64,000 nucleotides of DNA from Anaspis maculata (taxonomy: Eukaryota > Arthropoda > Insecta > Coleoptera > Scraptiidae). Shown piece after piece: positions 25,023-36,291 of this stretch. The stretch is from the NCBI GenBank assembly GCA_949128115.1, contig OX421964.1, forward strand, positions 16,020,892-16,084,891, written 5' to 3'. The notes under the pieces were generated by a model. The model saw only the letters and a list, made by a program, of their open reading frames with translations, ran no database searches and had not been told where the DNA came from. Made by a program: the position numbers and the translations under genes. The stretch's first letter is position 1. Every line of letters starts with the position of its first letter.

Positions 25023-25656
25023 ATAGTCTCAATTTTCACTCTCAATTCTCATAGAGCGGCCAACAGATCGGTCTTGAAGCCGCACTTTTTGCGGAAGGCA
25101 CGATCATGATTGCAATTTTTGTGCTCTATGGCTCTAACGAAAATTTTTGAGAAATAAACTCATCTTGATTTGGTCCTTGGGGGAGACTTCATTTGGCCCT
25201 TGGGGTCGTTTAAAAAAGCAAAGATTTGTTTGAAGTGGACCAAATTTTCGAAAGTTCTGAGAAAAAATTGCATCAACTTGGACAAAAGAACAGCTACACT
25301 CTAGAGATGGTCGATCTTCATAATAAGATGACTTGGAAAAAAATTTGAGGTTTCCCCGGAAAATTCAATTTTTCCAAATTTTCAATTTCCTGCAAATTAT
25401 TTTCAATCTTTCTGTGGTGCCAGTTTCAGACCGTTCACCTCTATCCATGTACGAATGCGTCTGACTGCCTCACTCGCTTTTCTTTCTACATAATTTGGTT
25501 CCTAATGTAAAACTTTTCAGCTTGTGAACAGATTTATACCAACTTTTTTTGGACAAAGGGTTTCCAAGCCTTGTTATATTCAGTCACATCGTACAAATTA
25601 TGAAACTACAAAAATAATTTACAGAGAATAAGGAGTGTATGAATGAGAGTAAATAA
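25023..25656. other. Unassigned
   Basis: AT-rich sequence without recognised features. Confidence 0.4.
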
Positions 25657-26165
25657 TGTTACGGAGGGCGGTTCTGGAGAGCTCGCGATCTTTCTAGAGT
25701 TCTAGACTCTTCCCATTGGGTCGCAATGTACAAGTGCGGAGCTCTGGACATTTCCGGTATATACGTAATGGCTTGCTATTGAAATTGCATGGGTGACTTG
25801 AAGGCTCGATCAGAAAACATCAGCCGAATTGACGGAAGTGCTGACATTCCAGAACACACAGGACGCACGCGAAAGGTGTGTGATTATTCTGGAGTCATCT
25901 AGAAACCATAATAATATGCCGGGTCACTGTGGAATTTTCTGGCGGACGGACGGTGGAAAGTTCAAGAACACTAATCGGAGGAATATAAAAAGCACCTTCC
26001 TCAGCCTACGCGGTCTATTATGAATTGGAGTGATCGAGTGCGATAAAAGTGAAGTAGTCTCAGCGATATTTCCAAGCGTGAATAATTGTTGGCGTCTATT
26101 GTTTTTATTTATTGTAGTACGCAGTAATAAACAGTGTGTGTTTTGAAACGATCGTCCCAATTATA
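25657..26165 (+). mobile_element. Possible solo LTR
   Basis: Begins TGTTACGGAG, contains a TATAAAAAG at 25984 and AATAAA at 26126 followed by GT-rich sequence, and ends near CCCAATTA. This is the order of parts expected in a Ty3/gypsy-type LTR. No second LTR, primer site or gag/pol lies beside it, and the target duplication is ambiguous. Confidence 0.4.
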
Positions 26166-26269
26166 ATCGAACCCGTACGCGAAATACGTAACATATATAT
26201 ATACACAAGAATAGCGCTAGTTTGTCTCTCTGTAACAAGTTCGTGTCATGCTTAAGCGTTCGTGTGTAT

Positions 26270-26515
26270 GGTCGGCCGGGAGTCGGGTCGCCTTGGCAAC
26301 ACATGTGTGCTTTGGGATAGCTCTTTTGGACGCCTCTGAAACACTTATTTTCGCCGGGAGTCGGGTCGGCGACGCATGATTGTGTGCTCGCCGGCAAATA
26401 ATGCACTCGCACTTCTCTGGTCGTACTGCTGGGTCCGTTTATGATAGCTTTTTCGGACGCCTCTAAAACACTTATTAATATCGGACGCCTCTGAAACACT
26501 TATTAATTTATCGTT
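26270..26515. repeat. Local direct repeats
   Basis: GGACGCCTCTGAAACACTTA-like words occur three times (about 26329, 26456, 26485) and CGCCGGGAGTCGGGTCG twice (about 26276 and 26353), forming a short degenerate tandem. The overlapping minus-strand ORFs are low complexity. Confidence 0.7.
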
Positions 26516-27139
26516 AAAAATCCGCTCCTGCTCCAGACGCCAAAAACGGGAAGCAAGCGAGTTACACAGATGCCCCTGAAGACAAAAACAAAACCAGAGA
26601 ACAGAGAAGTTTCGATAACGGGACAATCGTGTTTTCTGTCCCTTTGACATTACAGGAAAAATAGTTACAACCGACGCTGTCCCCGATGAAAAAAAAAACA
26701 GAATCGAAGGAGTTATAGCCACAGGAGAAAAACTATAGTGTTCCCGGTTCATGATCTGTTACACATTAATCAGGGCCCCTAGAGATGATGTGCCATCAAA
26801 GCGAATGTAATCTTCACGGGGACGGACGTGAAGAGTAACGTCAATAACGTTAGAGTAAAAATAGTAGAATCATTATTTTAGGGAGACTTTATTATTGTTA
26901 TTGAGAAAAGTTCAAGAGAATAAGTATAGACAGACGATAAGCTATGGTCTGTTACGCTGATTTGTTTTATTATTCAATGAATGTATCAACGTCTGGCGGA
27001 GGGTGGATTTGCTCCCATGAAAGACCCAGATCCCAGTGTGTGTGAGCTGTTTAAGTGTTTGAAATTGCAGTTTTTTTTTGTTAATAAAACACTTTCACTG
27101 CATTCATTACGTTCCGTAGCTATGAGCAGCGAAGATCCA
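26516..27139. other. Unassigned
   Basis: No recognised gene. An AATAAAAC near 27085 could be the tail of an unidentified transcript or element. Confidence 0.35.
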
Positions 27140-28817
27140 CACTGAGAGAAAAGTTTCACTTATAGGTAATAAATACTTGTTTCGTACCAATTTGATAACA
27201 AATACTATAACAAAGTATATGTCACCATATGTCGTTTACATCAAATAATTATTTTAAAATCACTTATTCATTATAACCAAGGGGCTTATTATGCCAGTTG
27301 TTCATAAGAGTTCATAAGAATCAATGAATATATTATTCCGTATCAAATATTAGTCAAACTTCCCCACAAATAGATTTACTACATCCAAATTGCACATTTT
27401 GTTTGTGATTGAGCCGGTTTAATCACTATAAACAAATACATATTGGCGGACAATCACCTGTTCTTAACCAACAATATACCTGTGTTCACTTCACTTTGGC
27501 ACCATTTATTCCCCAATAATAACTGTGCATTATTTATAAACAATCGCTAAGTCACCCTCAATGAGTGTAATCACTAGAGTATCTTCGGATATTATTATTT
27601 ATTATTGCCAATGTAATGCGTTGGTGGGGTGAGAGATTTCCACCCGGCGCCATTATTCGTGCATGGTGTCATTTGTGTCGTATCATACCATGTCATTCAT
27701 TGTCCAGTATCTCGTTGAAGAAAAGCAAATTTATTTATACAGGGTGACTCAAAAATGTCGGACCATCTTGAAAGTGCGGAATGTAGAGGTGTAGTCGAGT
27801 GCTGAAAAGTTGTTGAAAGGATTCTAATGTCTTCCAGTTTTAAAGTTGTGGAGGAACAAAAGTTGGTTCTTCGATCGCTTCTATTTTCGTTGTTTCAAAA
27901 GATTTTGGTGAACTGTTTTTGGAAAAACAATGAGTGCCAGAAATTAACCTCTAAATCTGTGATGAATTTCTCTTTTGTATAAAGAATGAGTCATGAATCT
28001 TGGAAATTATTTTTTTCCAAAAGTGCCTGCAAACAGTCCCATATCCTATGTAGATCACAATAAAGCACAATTCAATTTTATAAAATTCTTTGCTTCTGGT
28101 TTCTTAGGAAAACTGAATTTTTGTAGTTTATGACTCAACCTGTATAGAAAACAGAATAGTTTATGACTCAACCTGTATAGAAAACAGAAATTCAATACAG
28201 ATTCAGAGGTTGATTTTTTGAATCCATTATTTCACTATATGTAATGGAGTCTTTGCTAAAATCTTTTGAAACAACGAAAATAGAAGAAATCGAAAAATCA
28301 AATTTTGTACCTCCATAACTTCAAAATTAAAAAGCCTAGAATCTTTAAAACAACTTCCCAGTACTGTACTATACCTGCATATCATGCACCTTCAAGGTGG
28401 TCCGACACTTTGAATCACCCTGTATTTATTAAACAAATAATTAGCTATTGATAATGGATTTATTATGTTTTATGATGATTTGGCATAATCATCTATAGCC
28501 AGCAATAATGCATAAAATAACCTATAAAAACCAATTTAGATCATATTATTCATAGTTAATATTCTATCGTTACCACTCAATAATCGAATTGCTTATTATT
28601 ATTCACGTTTCTTATTGATGAAACATTATCAAACTGATGTTTTGTAATTATAACCAAATATTAAATAACAGGAAACAAGGTATTTCAACGCTATCAAAAC
28701 AATCCGCTTGGTGGATGCAAATAAATATTTAATAAGCCGTATTTAAATAAGGCATTTGTTAACAATAAACGAGTCTGTGTTTTCCATAATAAATATTCGA
28801 AATCTTTTCTCCCAGTG
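27140..28817 (+). mobile_element. CACTG-ended DNA element, copy 1, 1.68 kb
   Basis: Inverted ends CACTGAGAGAAAAG and CTTTTCTCCCAGTG. A second copy lies inverted at 46339-50977, and the two agree along their whole length. Both are flanked by CA in element orientation, which could be a 2-bp target duplication. CACTG ends with 2-3 bp duplications suggest the CMC (CACTA-like) group, but there is no transposase, so this is inference. Copy 1 lacks the three insertions found in copy 2 and carries a 33-bp tandem duplication at 28115-28187. Confidence 0.8.
27738..28424. repeat. Internal palindromic module of the CACTG element
   Basis: Ends TACAGGGTGACTCAAAAATG and TTTGAATCACCCTGTA are inverted. Arms pair through GTCGGACCA.CTTGAA and onward, including the CGAAAATAGAAG region. 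A related solitary element lies at 56273-56726, so this module is probably an old MITE captured within the CACTG element and mobilised with it. Confidence 0.75.
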
Positions 28818-29118
28818 CAGCTGAGAAGAAACGTCGCCTAAATATTGAGGCACAGCAACGAAGGAGCGCGCGGCAAAGTCAAACAAGCTAAGTGAAAAGC
28901 TGCGAAGTAGGTACATATTTCTATGAAAGGCTCCTGGAATCAAATTTAATCTTTACCTACCATAGGTACCACTTTCAAAAAGTTCCTACTTCATGAATTT
29001 GAAACTTTCCGAGGTGACTACCGCCAAACACTGGCTCAAGTCAGGCCGCTTTAGTATAAGAAAACGATATAATTTAGAGTAATTCGGCCTGCGACTACAG
29101 GACGTTCTATGAACATTC
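28818..29118. other. Flank of the CACTG element, possibly old coding DNA
   Basis: The first 75 bp are open with an Arg/Lys/Gln-rich translation; the rest is unassigned. Confidence 0.3.
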
Positions 29119-29568
29119 GTGAGTGGTAAATGCCGGAGACGAGAAGCATGTCGAAGACCGGAGTCGAAGACACTTTGGCGAGCTGCTGCTGCATCATGGC
29201 AATCATGGCAGATCATCATGGCAGTGATGCAGCAGCAAAAATCTTGTCAAGAAGAGCAGGAGAAGAAACGCGTAGAAGAGAAAGAAAAATTAAAAAACCT
29301 CCTACAACGGCAGCAAAATCTTCTGCAAAAACAGGAGACTCGACAAGAAACGAGGCGTAAAGAAGACAAGGAAGAACTAAGAAACCTGCTAGAAGAACAG
29401 GAAAGGAAACGCCTTCAGGAAAAGGAAGAAATTCTAGCTGTTGAAGAACAACAGACGTGGTATTTCGACGGCAGTGTAAACAAGCTGGAAGAGAAAATGG
29501 TCGCGATGGTAGAAAAAAGAATGGAAGCGATGGAGGCCAACATGACGGAGCTGGAGCAACGGGTTTAG
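29119..29568 (+). CDS. Coiled-coil protein, possible retroelement gag-like remnant
   Basis: This is a 149-aa open frame. From about residue 40 to 145 it is a Glu/Lys/Gln-rich heptad-like coiled coil (for example EEQEKKRVEEKEKLKNLLQR), and it ends ELEQRV just before the stop. No zinc knuckle or other catalytic domain is visible. An overlapping frame from 29130 begins MPETRSMSK, a style of N-terminus I associate with insect retrotransposon gag-like proteins, so the true start may lie there with a frameshift near 29200. It precedes a retroelement remnant at 30020 on the same strand, which supports a transposon origin. A host coiled-coil exon cannot be excluded. Confidence 0.35.
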   Translation: MSGKCRRREACRRPESKTLWRAAAASWQSWQIIMAVMQQQKSCQEEQEKKRVEEKEKLKNLLQRQQNLLQKQETRQETRRKEDKEELRNLLEEQERKRLQEKEEILAVEEQQTWYFDGSVNKLEEKMVAMVEKRMEAMEANMTELEQRV

Positions 29569-30019
29569 AAAACTGCCGCGAAATTTCCAAAATAATTTTG
29601 GCCTGCTGAGGATACAGCCTCAACTTCTCACCCGGAGGGACGTCTCTGCCTCATAATAAAATTTCCATCCGTTCCTTGCTACTCCTCGGGCAAGTTTCGG
29701 GGTGAAGCAACCAATTTTTCAACAAATTTTCTCACAAATTTTGCAAGTTGGAGAACAGGGTGGGGCAAGAAAAAATCGGATGTGAAATTCGAATATAGCA
29801 TTACCTTTCAAAACTTACCTTTGGGGGTAGTGTTGGATCCTATTTTTTTTTCAGATTACTCAGGCATCATATTCTGCCTCCAACTTGACCTTGAATTCCA
29901 TACTGACCTCTCAATTTTAGAATTCAGTAATTGGACCAAAATTCTGTCAAAAAGCTTCCATAATGGAATATTTTGTGAAATAGGAGGCATATCTATGAAA
30001 TCGAGCAAAAAATGAGAAA
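29569..30019. other. Unassigned
   Basis: Between the coiled-coil frame and the retroelement remnant; no recognised domain. Confidence 0.4.
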
Positions 30020-31230
30020 TGAGACTATGTGAGGAAGAAAGTGAATGAGTGGATTGAATGCACAAGGAAATTGGCAGAGGCTGGTGAGAGAAGCCCACAG
30101 GCTGCGTATACCGCTTTTGTGAAATCGCTTCAGAACGAATGGGCGTATCTACAAAGAGTAACCGTCGGATGTGAGGAAGAGTACCTCCCCTTGGTGCAAG
30201 CCATTCAGACTTTATTCGTGCCAGCTGTAGTTGGGAAGGAAGTTTCTGAAATCGAGCAGGAACTTTTTGCTTTGCCCACTAAATTCGGAGGTCTAGACCT
30301 CAAAAACCCACATAAACAGGCAGCTGAAGTCTCTGTCATCTCCAGAGAGGCATCTTCAGTTTTAGCGGAGGCTGTCAGAAGCGGAAATGATCTGGATGTC
30401 TTGGAACATGACAGACACGTCAAGAGTGTAACATCAACGGGACGCAAAGACAGGGAAAATGCAGCAGAAGAGGAATTGAATAACATCCTTCCTCGATTGT
30501 CACCTTCTCGGCAGAGGACTATTTCTCGCATGCTGTCAGCTGGTGCATCACAATGGCTGACAGTAGTTCCGACTGCAGCCAATGGATTCGATCTATCCCC
30601 GAACGAATTCAGAGATGCACTGGCTGTCAGATATGGCAGAGAACCTTTGGGTCTGCCGAGTAGGTGTGACGGCTGCGGCGCTGCATTTGACCTGCATACC
30701 TGCAACACGGTCTAGTGTGTAAAAGAGGAGGCTTCGTTAAAGCAGGACATGATGCTCTTCGGGACGAATGTGCTAGTCTGGCAGAAATGGTGTACGGAGG
30801 TGTAATTCGAGAGCCTGTCATGAAAATGGCAGACGCTCGCACCAGTCAGCCTGCCCTTATAGGAGACTTGATGGTCAGGGGAGTTTGGGAGGCGGGAAGG
30901 GTAGCGTTTTTTGATAATCGCATCATTGATGCAGACGCTACTTCCTACCGCCTCCGAAATCTTTCCTGGCAGGCCATCTCCAATCAACATGCCAGCCAAA
31001 AACACCTCAAGTACGACAGAGCTGCTGAAGATGTAAGAGCTTCCTTCACTCCCCTGATATGCTCGTGCGAAGGAGCGTTGCACAAAGAATTTATAGTTTT
31101 CCTAAAAAGGCTGGCCTCGACAATGGCGGAGAAATGGGACAGGGCCTATTCTTCAATTTTGTGCTGGGTCAAGGTGCGAATTCAATTTAGCCTAATACGG
31201 GCGATCAGCATGAGGCTACGTGGCACCAGA
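30020..31230 (+). pseudogene. Retroelement ORF remnant: post-RT region with nuclease-like C-terminus
   Basis: Two frames, 30029-30715 and 30716 to about 31210, read as one protein broken by a frameshift with a TAG at 30713. The first half (QAAYTAFVKSLQNEW, then FVPAVVGKEVSEIEQELFAL and PTKFGGLDLKNP) and second half (CKRGGFV, ALRDECASL, FLKRLASTMAEKWDRAYS, MRLRGTR) follow the order I know from the region after the reverse transcriptase in a class of invertebrate retroelement proteins. A D...FFD(N)R pattern near 30870-30920 resembles a PD-(D/E)XK nuclease core in which relatives have FFDVK or FFDVR. The RT itself is absent, so the copy is 5' truncated and dead. Family name uncertain. Confidence 0.6.
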
Positions 31231-31336
31231 AAAACTATTCGTGGGGTGGGAACTGAAGACGGGGCAGGGATTTATTTAAATTAAGCATTTATACAATTAA
31301 TTCTCATTTACTCTCATTTATACACTACTTATGCTC

Positions 31337-31515
31337 AGTTTATGATGAGCGATACCCGGCGGAGCGGAGCTGAGCTGAGCGATTTTTTTTTGTCTGGACC
31401 AATCCTGTCCATTCATGATGTCACTTCCCCGCATCGTAATTGGCCTAGGCAAAAAAATCGCTCCGCTCCGCTCAGCTCAGCTCAAATCGCGGCAAAAAAT
31501 CGCTCATCATAAACT
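31337..31515. mobile_element. Small palindromic MITE
   Basis: Perfect 17-bp ends AGTTTATGATGAGCGAT and ATCGCTCATCATAAACT, with internal paired GGAGCGGAGCTGAGCTGAGC-like and inverse blocks. Length 179 bp. Confidence 0.8.
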
Positions 31516-31853
31516 AAGCTTTATTCTCTGTAAATTATTTTTGTAGTTTCATAATTTGTATAATAAACCAATAAACCCTACTAGGAGAAGGGATCTTATT
31601 TTTCTTGCAACTGCCTGGATGTAGCAGCAACGTTCATGAAAAGCTTAAGTAACGCGAAATTAACCTTGTTGGTCTGTCCGAGGCCAATAATACGCTGGAC
31701 TACTTATTATAGAAGAAGGAGGGGTCTTTATTTTAGACGGAATTTCACAAAGTAATTATACCGACTGAACAGAACTGAAAAATACCGACTGCGGTACCAG
31801 AGACCGGCCAAGAATCATTTTTGCAGAATTCACCTCTTGCAGGTAGCAGGTAT
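31516..31853. other. Unassigned
   Basis: Spacer ending at the GGTAT target duplication (31849-31853) of the gypsy element. Confidence 0.5.
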
Positions 31854-31986
31854 TATAGCATATAGTCTTGCTATTATTAAAATATGGAATGATTCAACGT
31901 GTATATTTTTATTAATTTTTATATTATTATATTTCTTAGGCAACTGCCAACAATCTCTATGTAATAACAATAACAATGTACCTACA
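31854..31986 (-). repeat. 3' LTR of gypsy element
   Basis: 133 bp, reading TGTAGGTACATTG.. to ..CATATGCTATA on minus. The pol stop codon (31982-31984) falls inside it. Confidence 0.95.
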
Positions 31987-34900
31987 AATACCCCCCTTCC
32001 CGAAAAGTTTCTATTTGAAATGTCACCGTTTTTTTTGGTTCTGTGACGGTGACGTCAGGTGCAGGGGACATTGCTGTATATGCCGGCTTTAATCTATCAA
32101 TGGAAATTGCTACTTCGGCATCATTTTTTAATATAAAAAATGTTTTTTGCGTTCTTTTTATGACTTTGTAAGGCCCCTCGTATGGTTGCTGCAAACTGAA
32201 ATTTTTCTTGGGAATACCAACGAAAACATAATCACAGGACTTCAGATCTTGGTGTACAAATACGTTGTTTTCGCTCCGTCCTCGAGGTGACACTGGCCGT
32301 ATGATATTCATTGCTTCTTTTAATTTTGACAAATAATTTGCTGGGTCAGTGGCTGTTGTAGTGCAGGGGGTGAAAAATTCTCCAGGAACTCTTAGCTTTT
32401 GACCGTATAGTAATTCTGCCGATGAGCATTTTAGATCTTCTTTAAAAACTGTACGGAAACCTAATAAAATAACTGGAACCTCTGCACTCCAATTGACAGT
32501 ATTTTGTCTTGCCATAAGACTGGCTTTAAGTTGTCTGTGGAAACGTTCCACCATGCCGTTGCTTTGAGGGTGATATGTGTTGGTATGAATTTTATGGCAG
32601 CCGAGTAATTTTGTAAGCTCTGTAAAAATTTTGCTTTCGAATTGTGTTCCTTGGTCTGTGGTTATAGTTGCAGGTATGCCGAAACGTGTTATGAAGTTAA
32701 AAAATAATGTTTTTGCGACTGTAGCAGCCGATATATCTTTTAAAAGGTACGCTTCGGGCCACCTCGTGAACCGGTCCACTACTGTTAGAATGTATTTGTA
32801 TCCGTTTGATTGTGGAAATGGGCCTACCAGGTCTGTATGTATATGCTCAAATTTAGCTTTTGGTAGTTCAAATTTACCTAATTCTGATTTAGTATGGCGA
32901 TTAATTTTAGATTTTTGACAGCTAATACATGTCTTAGCCCACAATGTAATATCTTTATTTATACATGGCCAAAAGTAACGCGAACACACGAGTTTTCTTG
33001 TAGCGCGAATTCCAGGGTGGGAAAGGTTATGCAGACAATTAAAAATCATGTGACGGTATTTTACAGGTACAAAAGGTTTATTTTGACCTGTAGAAGTTTC
33101 GCACCACAAAGGTATTTCTGAGAAAGGCATTATTATCTTTTTAAATTGAATCTTGCTGCTTGGCTTTTTATTTTTGAGTAAGTTTTTTAGCTCGTCATTT
33201 ATTTCTTGTTCTTCACTTAGTGATTTTATGTCAATATCGGCTAAATTTAGGATTCCTATTTCTTGTTTATCTACTCTAGACAAGGTATCTGCGACGATAT
33301 TCGATTTTCCTGTTATATGTCTGATATCTGATGTGAATTCTGAAATGTATGTTAAATGACGCGTTTGTCTTGGACTTCTCTCTGTTTTTGTGTATAAGGC
33401 TGTAGTCAATGGTTTGTGGTCGGTGAAAACGACGAATTCGTTCCCTTCTAGAATAAAACGGAAATGTTGTATGTTAAGGTAGATCGCGAGAAGTTCGCGG
33501 TCAAATGATGAATATTTTGTTTCGGTAACTGACAATTTTTTTGAAAAAAATGCTAGAGGTTCCCAGACACCTTGATTGAACTGCTCTAGTACTCCTCCAA
33601 CGGAGGTACTAGAAGCGTCAACGGTCAAGCTATATTTTGTATGTTCTTTTGGATGAAATAATAAACAGGCCGAAGTTAATGATGATTTTATGTTATTGAA
33701 TGCTTTGTCACAATCTGCGTTCCACTGAAATTTCTTCTTCTCGACTTTATTTTGTAGCTCTTTGAGTAGTTCGTATAAAGGTCTCATTGTAGCAGCTAAT
33801 TTAGGAATGAATCGGTGATAATAATTTATCATACCAACAAAGCCTTGGAGTTTCTTTAACGAATCCGGTGTCGGAAAATCGAAAATGATTTTAACACGGT
33901 CTTTGGAGGGTAAGATCCCGTTGGTATTGATGTCGTATCCAAGAAATGTTATCTGTCTAACTCCAAAAATACATTTTGAGGGCTTTAGATTCAAACCGTA
34001 TTTTGACAACCTCTCAAATAATTGTTTCAGATGTTCTAAGTGTTCTGAGTCGGTTTTACTTGCTACTAGTATGTCGTCTAAATAAACAAAAACGAAGTCT
34101 AGTCCTTGAGTTACCTCGTTGATGAATCTTTGGAATGTCTGGCCTGAATTTCGCATGCCAAAGGGCATTTTGACAAATTCAAATAAACCGAACTGTGTCG
34201 TTACTGCTGTTTTGAAAATATCTTCTGGTGCTACTGGTATTTGATGGTATGCTCTGAGTAAATCGATCTTTGAAAAAATGGTACAACCTTGCAAATTTTG
34301 ATTGAAACTCTGTATGTGAGGAAGTGGGTATCTGTCTGGTACAGTTATAGTGTTCAGTTTGCGATAGTCTCCACAAGGTCTCCAATCGTTGGAATTTTTT
34401 TTAGGTACTAAATGTAAAGGTGAAGCTACACTGGAAGATGAAGGCCTGCAAATTCCAAGTTCTACCATATAGTCGAATTCTGCTTTGGCAATTTTGTATT
34501 TTTCAGAGTTAAGTCGACGTGGTGTACAGTATGGTAAAGGTCCGTTTGTTACTATATGATGTTGTGTATTATGTTTGACTGTCACGGAAAAATCTGGTGG
34601 TGCTGTGAGTGATGGATATTCATGAAGTAGTTGTGTGTATATGTTTTCGATTGCGAATATTTTAGGTGAGGGTGTGTTTGTTCGAATGATAGGTGTATTT
34701 AGAGACAAAGAGGTGTGTGAATCAATTAACCTTCTGTTTTTTAAATCTACTAATAAGTTGAATTTTGCCAGGAAGTCTGCTCCTAAAATAGGGCGACTAA
34801 CTTCTGCAAGAATGAAAGGATAAACAAAATCGCGGCGTAGATTCAAATTGACTTTCAGTAATTTGGTACCAAAAGTTTTAATATTTGAACCATTTACTGC

Positions 34901-35116
34901 CGAAAGGACAATATCGTTATTTGTTTTGTATGCATTGAAAAAGGAATTTGGTAAAACAGAGACATCAGCTCCTGAGTCTATCAAAAATTTTAAATTATTA
35001 TTTCTATCAGTTATAAACAAGCGGTAAGATTTGAAACATCCATTGTTGTTGGTAGCCATTTCAACAATGGATTTTACTCGTTTTTTGAAGATGTATAGCT
35101 GCAAGGTTGGATGCAC
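31982..35116 (-). CDS. pol: Ty3/gypsy Pol polyprotein (PR-RT-RNaseH-IN)
   Basis: 1044 residues shown. In order: aspartic protease with [10 protein letters not shown] near residues 47-56; reverse transcriptase about 200-400 with YLDD at 345-348 and the [17 protein letters not shown] region before it; RNase H about 495-615 (D500, E541, D566, D610 are plausible catalytic residues, with TDHKPL at 565-570); integrase zinc-binding HHCC (H696, H700, C730, C733); integrase catalytic core D762, D821 and E857; and a C-terminal GPYKV-type module. All key residues are present. The ATG at 35116 lies inside the end of gag and is probably not used: pol is -1 relative to gag and opens across the slippery heptamer at 35080-35086, so expression as a Gag-Pol fusion is likely. 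Confidence 0.95.
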   Translation of the reverse strand: MHPTLQLYIFKKRVKSIVEMATNNNGCFKSYRLFITDRNNNLKFLIDSGADVSVLPNSFFNAYKTNNDIVLSAVNGSNIKTFGTKLLKVNLNLRRDFVYPFILAEVSRPILGADFLAKFNLLVDLKNRRLIDSHTSLSLNTPIIRTNTPSPKIFAIENIYTQLLHEYPSLTAPPDFSVTVKHNTQHHIVTNGPLPYCTPRRLNSEKYKIAKAEFDYMVELGICRPSSSSVASPLHLVPKKNSNDWRPCGDYRKLNTITVPDRYPLPHIQSFNQNLQGCTIFSKIDLLRAYHQIPVAPEDIFKTAVTTQFGLFEFVKMPFGMRNSGQTFQRFINEVTQGLDFVFVYLDDILVASKTDSEHLEHLKQLFERLSKYGLNLKPSKCIFGVRQITFLGYDINTNGILPSKDRVKIIFDFPTPDSLKKLQGFVGMINYYHRFIPKLAATMRPLYELLKELQNKVEKKKFQWNADCDKAFNNIKSSLTSACLLFHPKEHTKYSLTVDASSTSVGGVLEQFNQGVWEPLAFFSKKLSVTETKYSSFDRELLAIYLNIQHFRFILEGNEFVVFTDHKPLTTALYTKTERSPRQTRHLTYISEFTSDIRHITGKSNIVADTLSRVDKQEIGILNLADIDIKSLSEEQEINDELKNLLKNKKPSSKIQFKKIIMPFSEIPLWCETSTGQNKPFVPVKYRHMIFNCLHNLSHPGIRATRKLVCSRYFWPCINKDITLWAKTCISCQKSKINRHTKSELGKFELPKAKFEHIHTDLVGPFPQSNGYKYILTVVDRFTRWPEAYLLKDISAATVAKTLFFNFITRFGIPATITTDQGTQFESKIFTELTKLLGCHKIHTNTYHPQSNGMVERFHRQLKASLMARQNTVNWSAEVPVILLGFRTVFKEDLKCSSAELLYGQKLRVPGEFFTPCTTTATDPANYLSKLKEAMNIIRPVSPRGRSENNVFVHQDLKSCDYVFVGIPKKNFSLQQPYEGPYKVIKRTQKTFFILKNDAEVAISIDRLKPAYTAMSPAPDVTVTEPKKTVTFQIETFREGGYL
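31991..32001 (-). promoter_or_regulatory. Polypurine tract
   Basis: GGGAAGGGGGG on minus, four bases before the 3' LTR; it would prime plus-strand cDNA. It lies inside the last pol codons (EGGYL). Confidence 0.85.
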
Positions 35117-36003
35117 TTATTTGCTTTTTCGCCAAAGTTGAAGTGGTACCAACAACAAGGTTGATTATTTTTAAGGAAATTCCTGTTTTTGCTTGCATTA
35201 CGCTGGGAGTGCCTTTCGTAACTCCCACTTCTGCTGCGACTGCGGCGTCGATGACATTCTGTACATGATGTTGATGGTAAAGTGTTACCTGCAATTGATT
35301 TTTTTAGTTCAGCCATTTCTGAATGAATTTCGTTGTACTGACAAGATAATTTAGAAATAAATTTCATAATGTCTAAAGATATATCGGGAGCTACAGTCGA
35401 TTGATGAGATGACTGTTGATGTTGTGAATGATGGAAAGCATTGACATGATGAAGCGTTTGGGTTGATACGTCCCATATTTTGTCGGCTATGTCAGAGAGT
35501 TCTTGAATATCGGTTTTACTTGAAGCCATGAGAGCGATGTTGATAGCGGGAGGTAACTTTTTCAACCATAACTGTTTTAAGAGCTCTCTGCCTACCGTCG
35601 TGGAGGTACCAGTTAATATTTCCATTGACCTGTACAATTCTGAAGGCTTGCGATCGCCCAGGTTAGTATTAGACAAAAGTTCCTCGAGTTTTTTTTCTTC
35701 GCTTATTGAATGCCTTTGAATTAATGTGGCCTTTAGCTGATCGTAATTTTGATTTAAGGGATTTTTAATTTTATCCCATACGGTCAGTATCACCTCTTGA
35801 GGCAGAGAGGCAACAACGTATTCGTATTTTGTATTGTTCCTGTTTATACCTTTTAAATTGAACTGAACTTCAGCTTGCATAAACCATGCTTCTGGGCATT
35901 GTGTCCAAAATGATGGTAATTTAATTGATGTTGCGGCTTGTTCTCGCAGGACATTATTGTGATTGTCGCCGGCACCTGCACCTGTTTCTTGTTGATCTGT
36001 CAT
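35074..36003 (-). CDS. gag: Ty3/gypsy Gag
   Basis: 309 residues. An N-terminal low-complexity stretch is followed by a capsid-like region ([20 protein letters not shown] near residue 27, typical of insect gypsy Gag), with helices including [19 protein letters not shown]. Next comes a His/Gln-rich linker near 185-205, then an Arg/Ser-rich basic stretch near 248-265. The protein ends with a zinc-finger-like [19 protein letters not shown] near 283-301. The start is the first ATG after the leader. The stop at 35074-35076 is one codon after the heptamer A AAA AAC. It should assemble the particle and bind element RNA. Confidence 0.9.
   Translation of the reverse strand: MTDQQETGAGAGDNHNNVLREQAATSIKLPSFWTQCPEAWFMQAEVQFNLKGINRNNTKYEYVVASLPQEVILTVWDKIKNPLNQNYDQLKATLIQRHSISEEKKLEELLSNTNLGDRKPSELYRSMEILTGTSTTVGRELLKQLWLKKLPPAINIALMASSKTDIQELSDIADKIWDVSTQTLHHVNAFHHSQHQQSSHQSTVAPDISLDIMKFISKLSCQYNEIHSEMAELKKSIAGNTLPSTSCTECHRRRSRSRSGSYERHSQRNASKNRNFLKNNQPCCWYHFNFGEKANKCIQPCSYTSSKNE
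35080..35086 (-). promoter_or_regulatory. -1 frameshift slippery site (gag-pol)
   Basis: A AAA AAC on minus, in the gag frame as X XXY YYZ, followed by GAG TAA. After a -1 shift the pol frame reads on without a stop. I did not establish a downstream pseudoknot. Confidence 0.85.
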
Positions 36004-36270
36004 GTTGACGTTGTGTGTGGACAGGATGACGTCGGGCAGGAATCACGTCCGAGTGGTTGCGTCGAGTAGTAATCTCGTTGCACTGGTTCACTTCGGGCAG
36101 AGATGGATCGTCTATCTGCCGGATTACTTCGGTCGGACTTGATCGTGTTGGGGTGGATCTCGTTGCGCTGGATTACGTCGCGGCGGTCGAGATAGGTCGC
36201 ACTGCGCCGTTGAATCACGTCGGGACGGACCGCACGTTTGGACGGTCGGGGTGGGTCGCACTGCGCCGTT
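36004..36270 (-). repeat. 5' leader with repeated primer-site-like motifs
   Basis: 36195-36224 and 36254-36283 are identical over 30 bp, including GAATCACGTCGGG, the core of the primer-site complement. Weaker relatives (GGATTACGTCG, GAATCACGTCC, GGATTACTTCGG) recur across 36025-36180. The leader is GC-rich and unlike the AT-rich coding part. Confidence 0.8.
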
Positions 36271-36290
36271 GAATCACGTCGGGGTCACCA
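36271..36290 (-). promoter_or_regulatory. Primer-binding site, tRNA-Trp-like
   Basis: One base inside the 5' LTR, the minus strand reads TGGTGACCCCGACGTGATT. It is complementary to a tRNA 3' end AATCACGTCGGGGTCACCA, which I recall as the end of animal tRNA-Trp. The match to tRNA-Trp is from memory. Confidence 0.8.
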
Positions 36291-36291
36291 A

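Noticed and set aside
30029..30715. A free-standing 228-aa host gene
   Set aside because: Its continuation in the next frame and the family resemblance identify a frameshifted retroelement remnant.
36271..36290. Part of a tRNA gene
   Set aside because: Only 20 bases match a tRNA 3' end including CCA and they abut an LTR; this is a primer-binding site.
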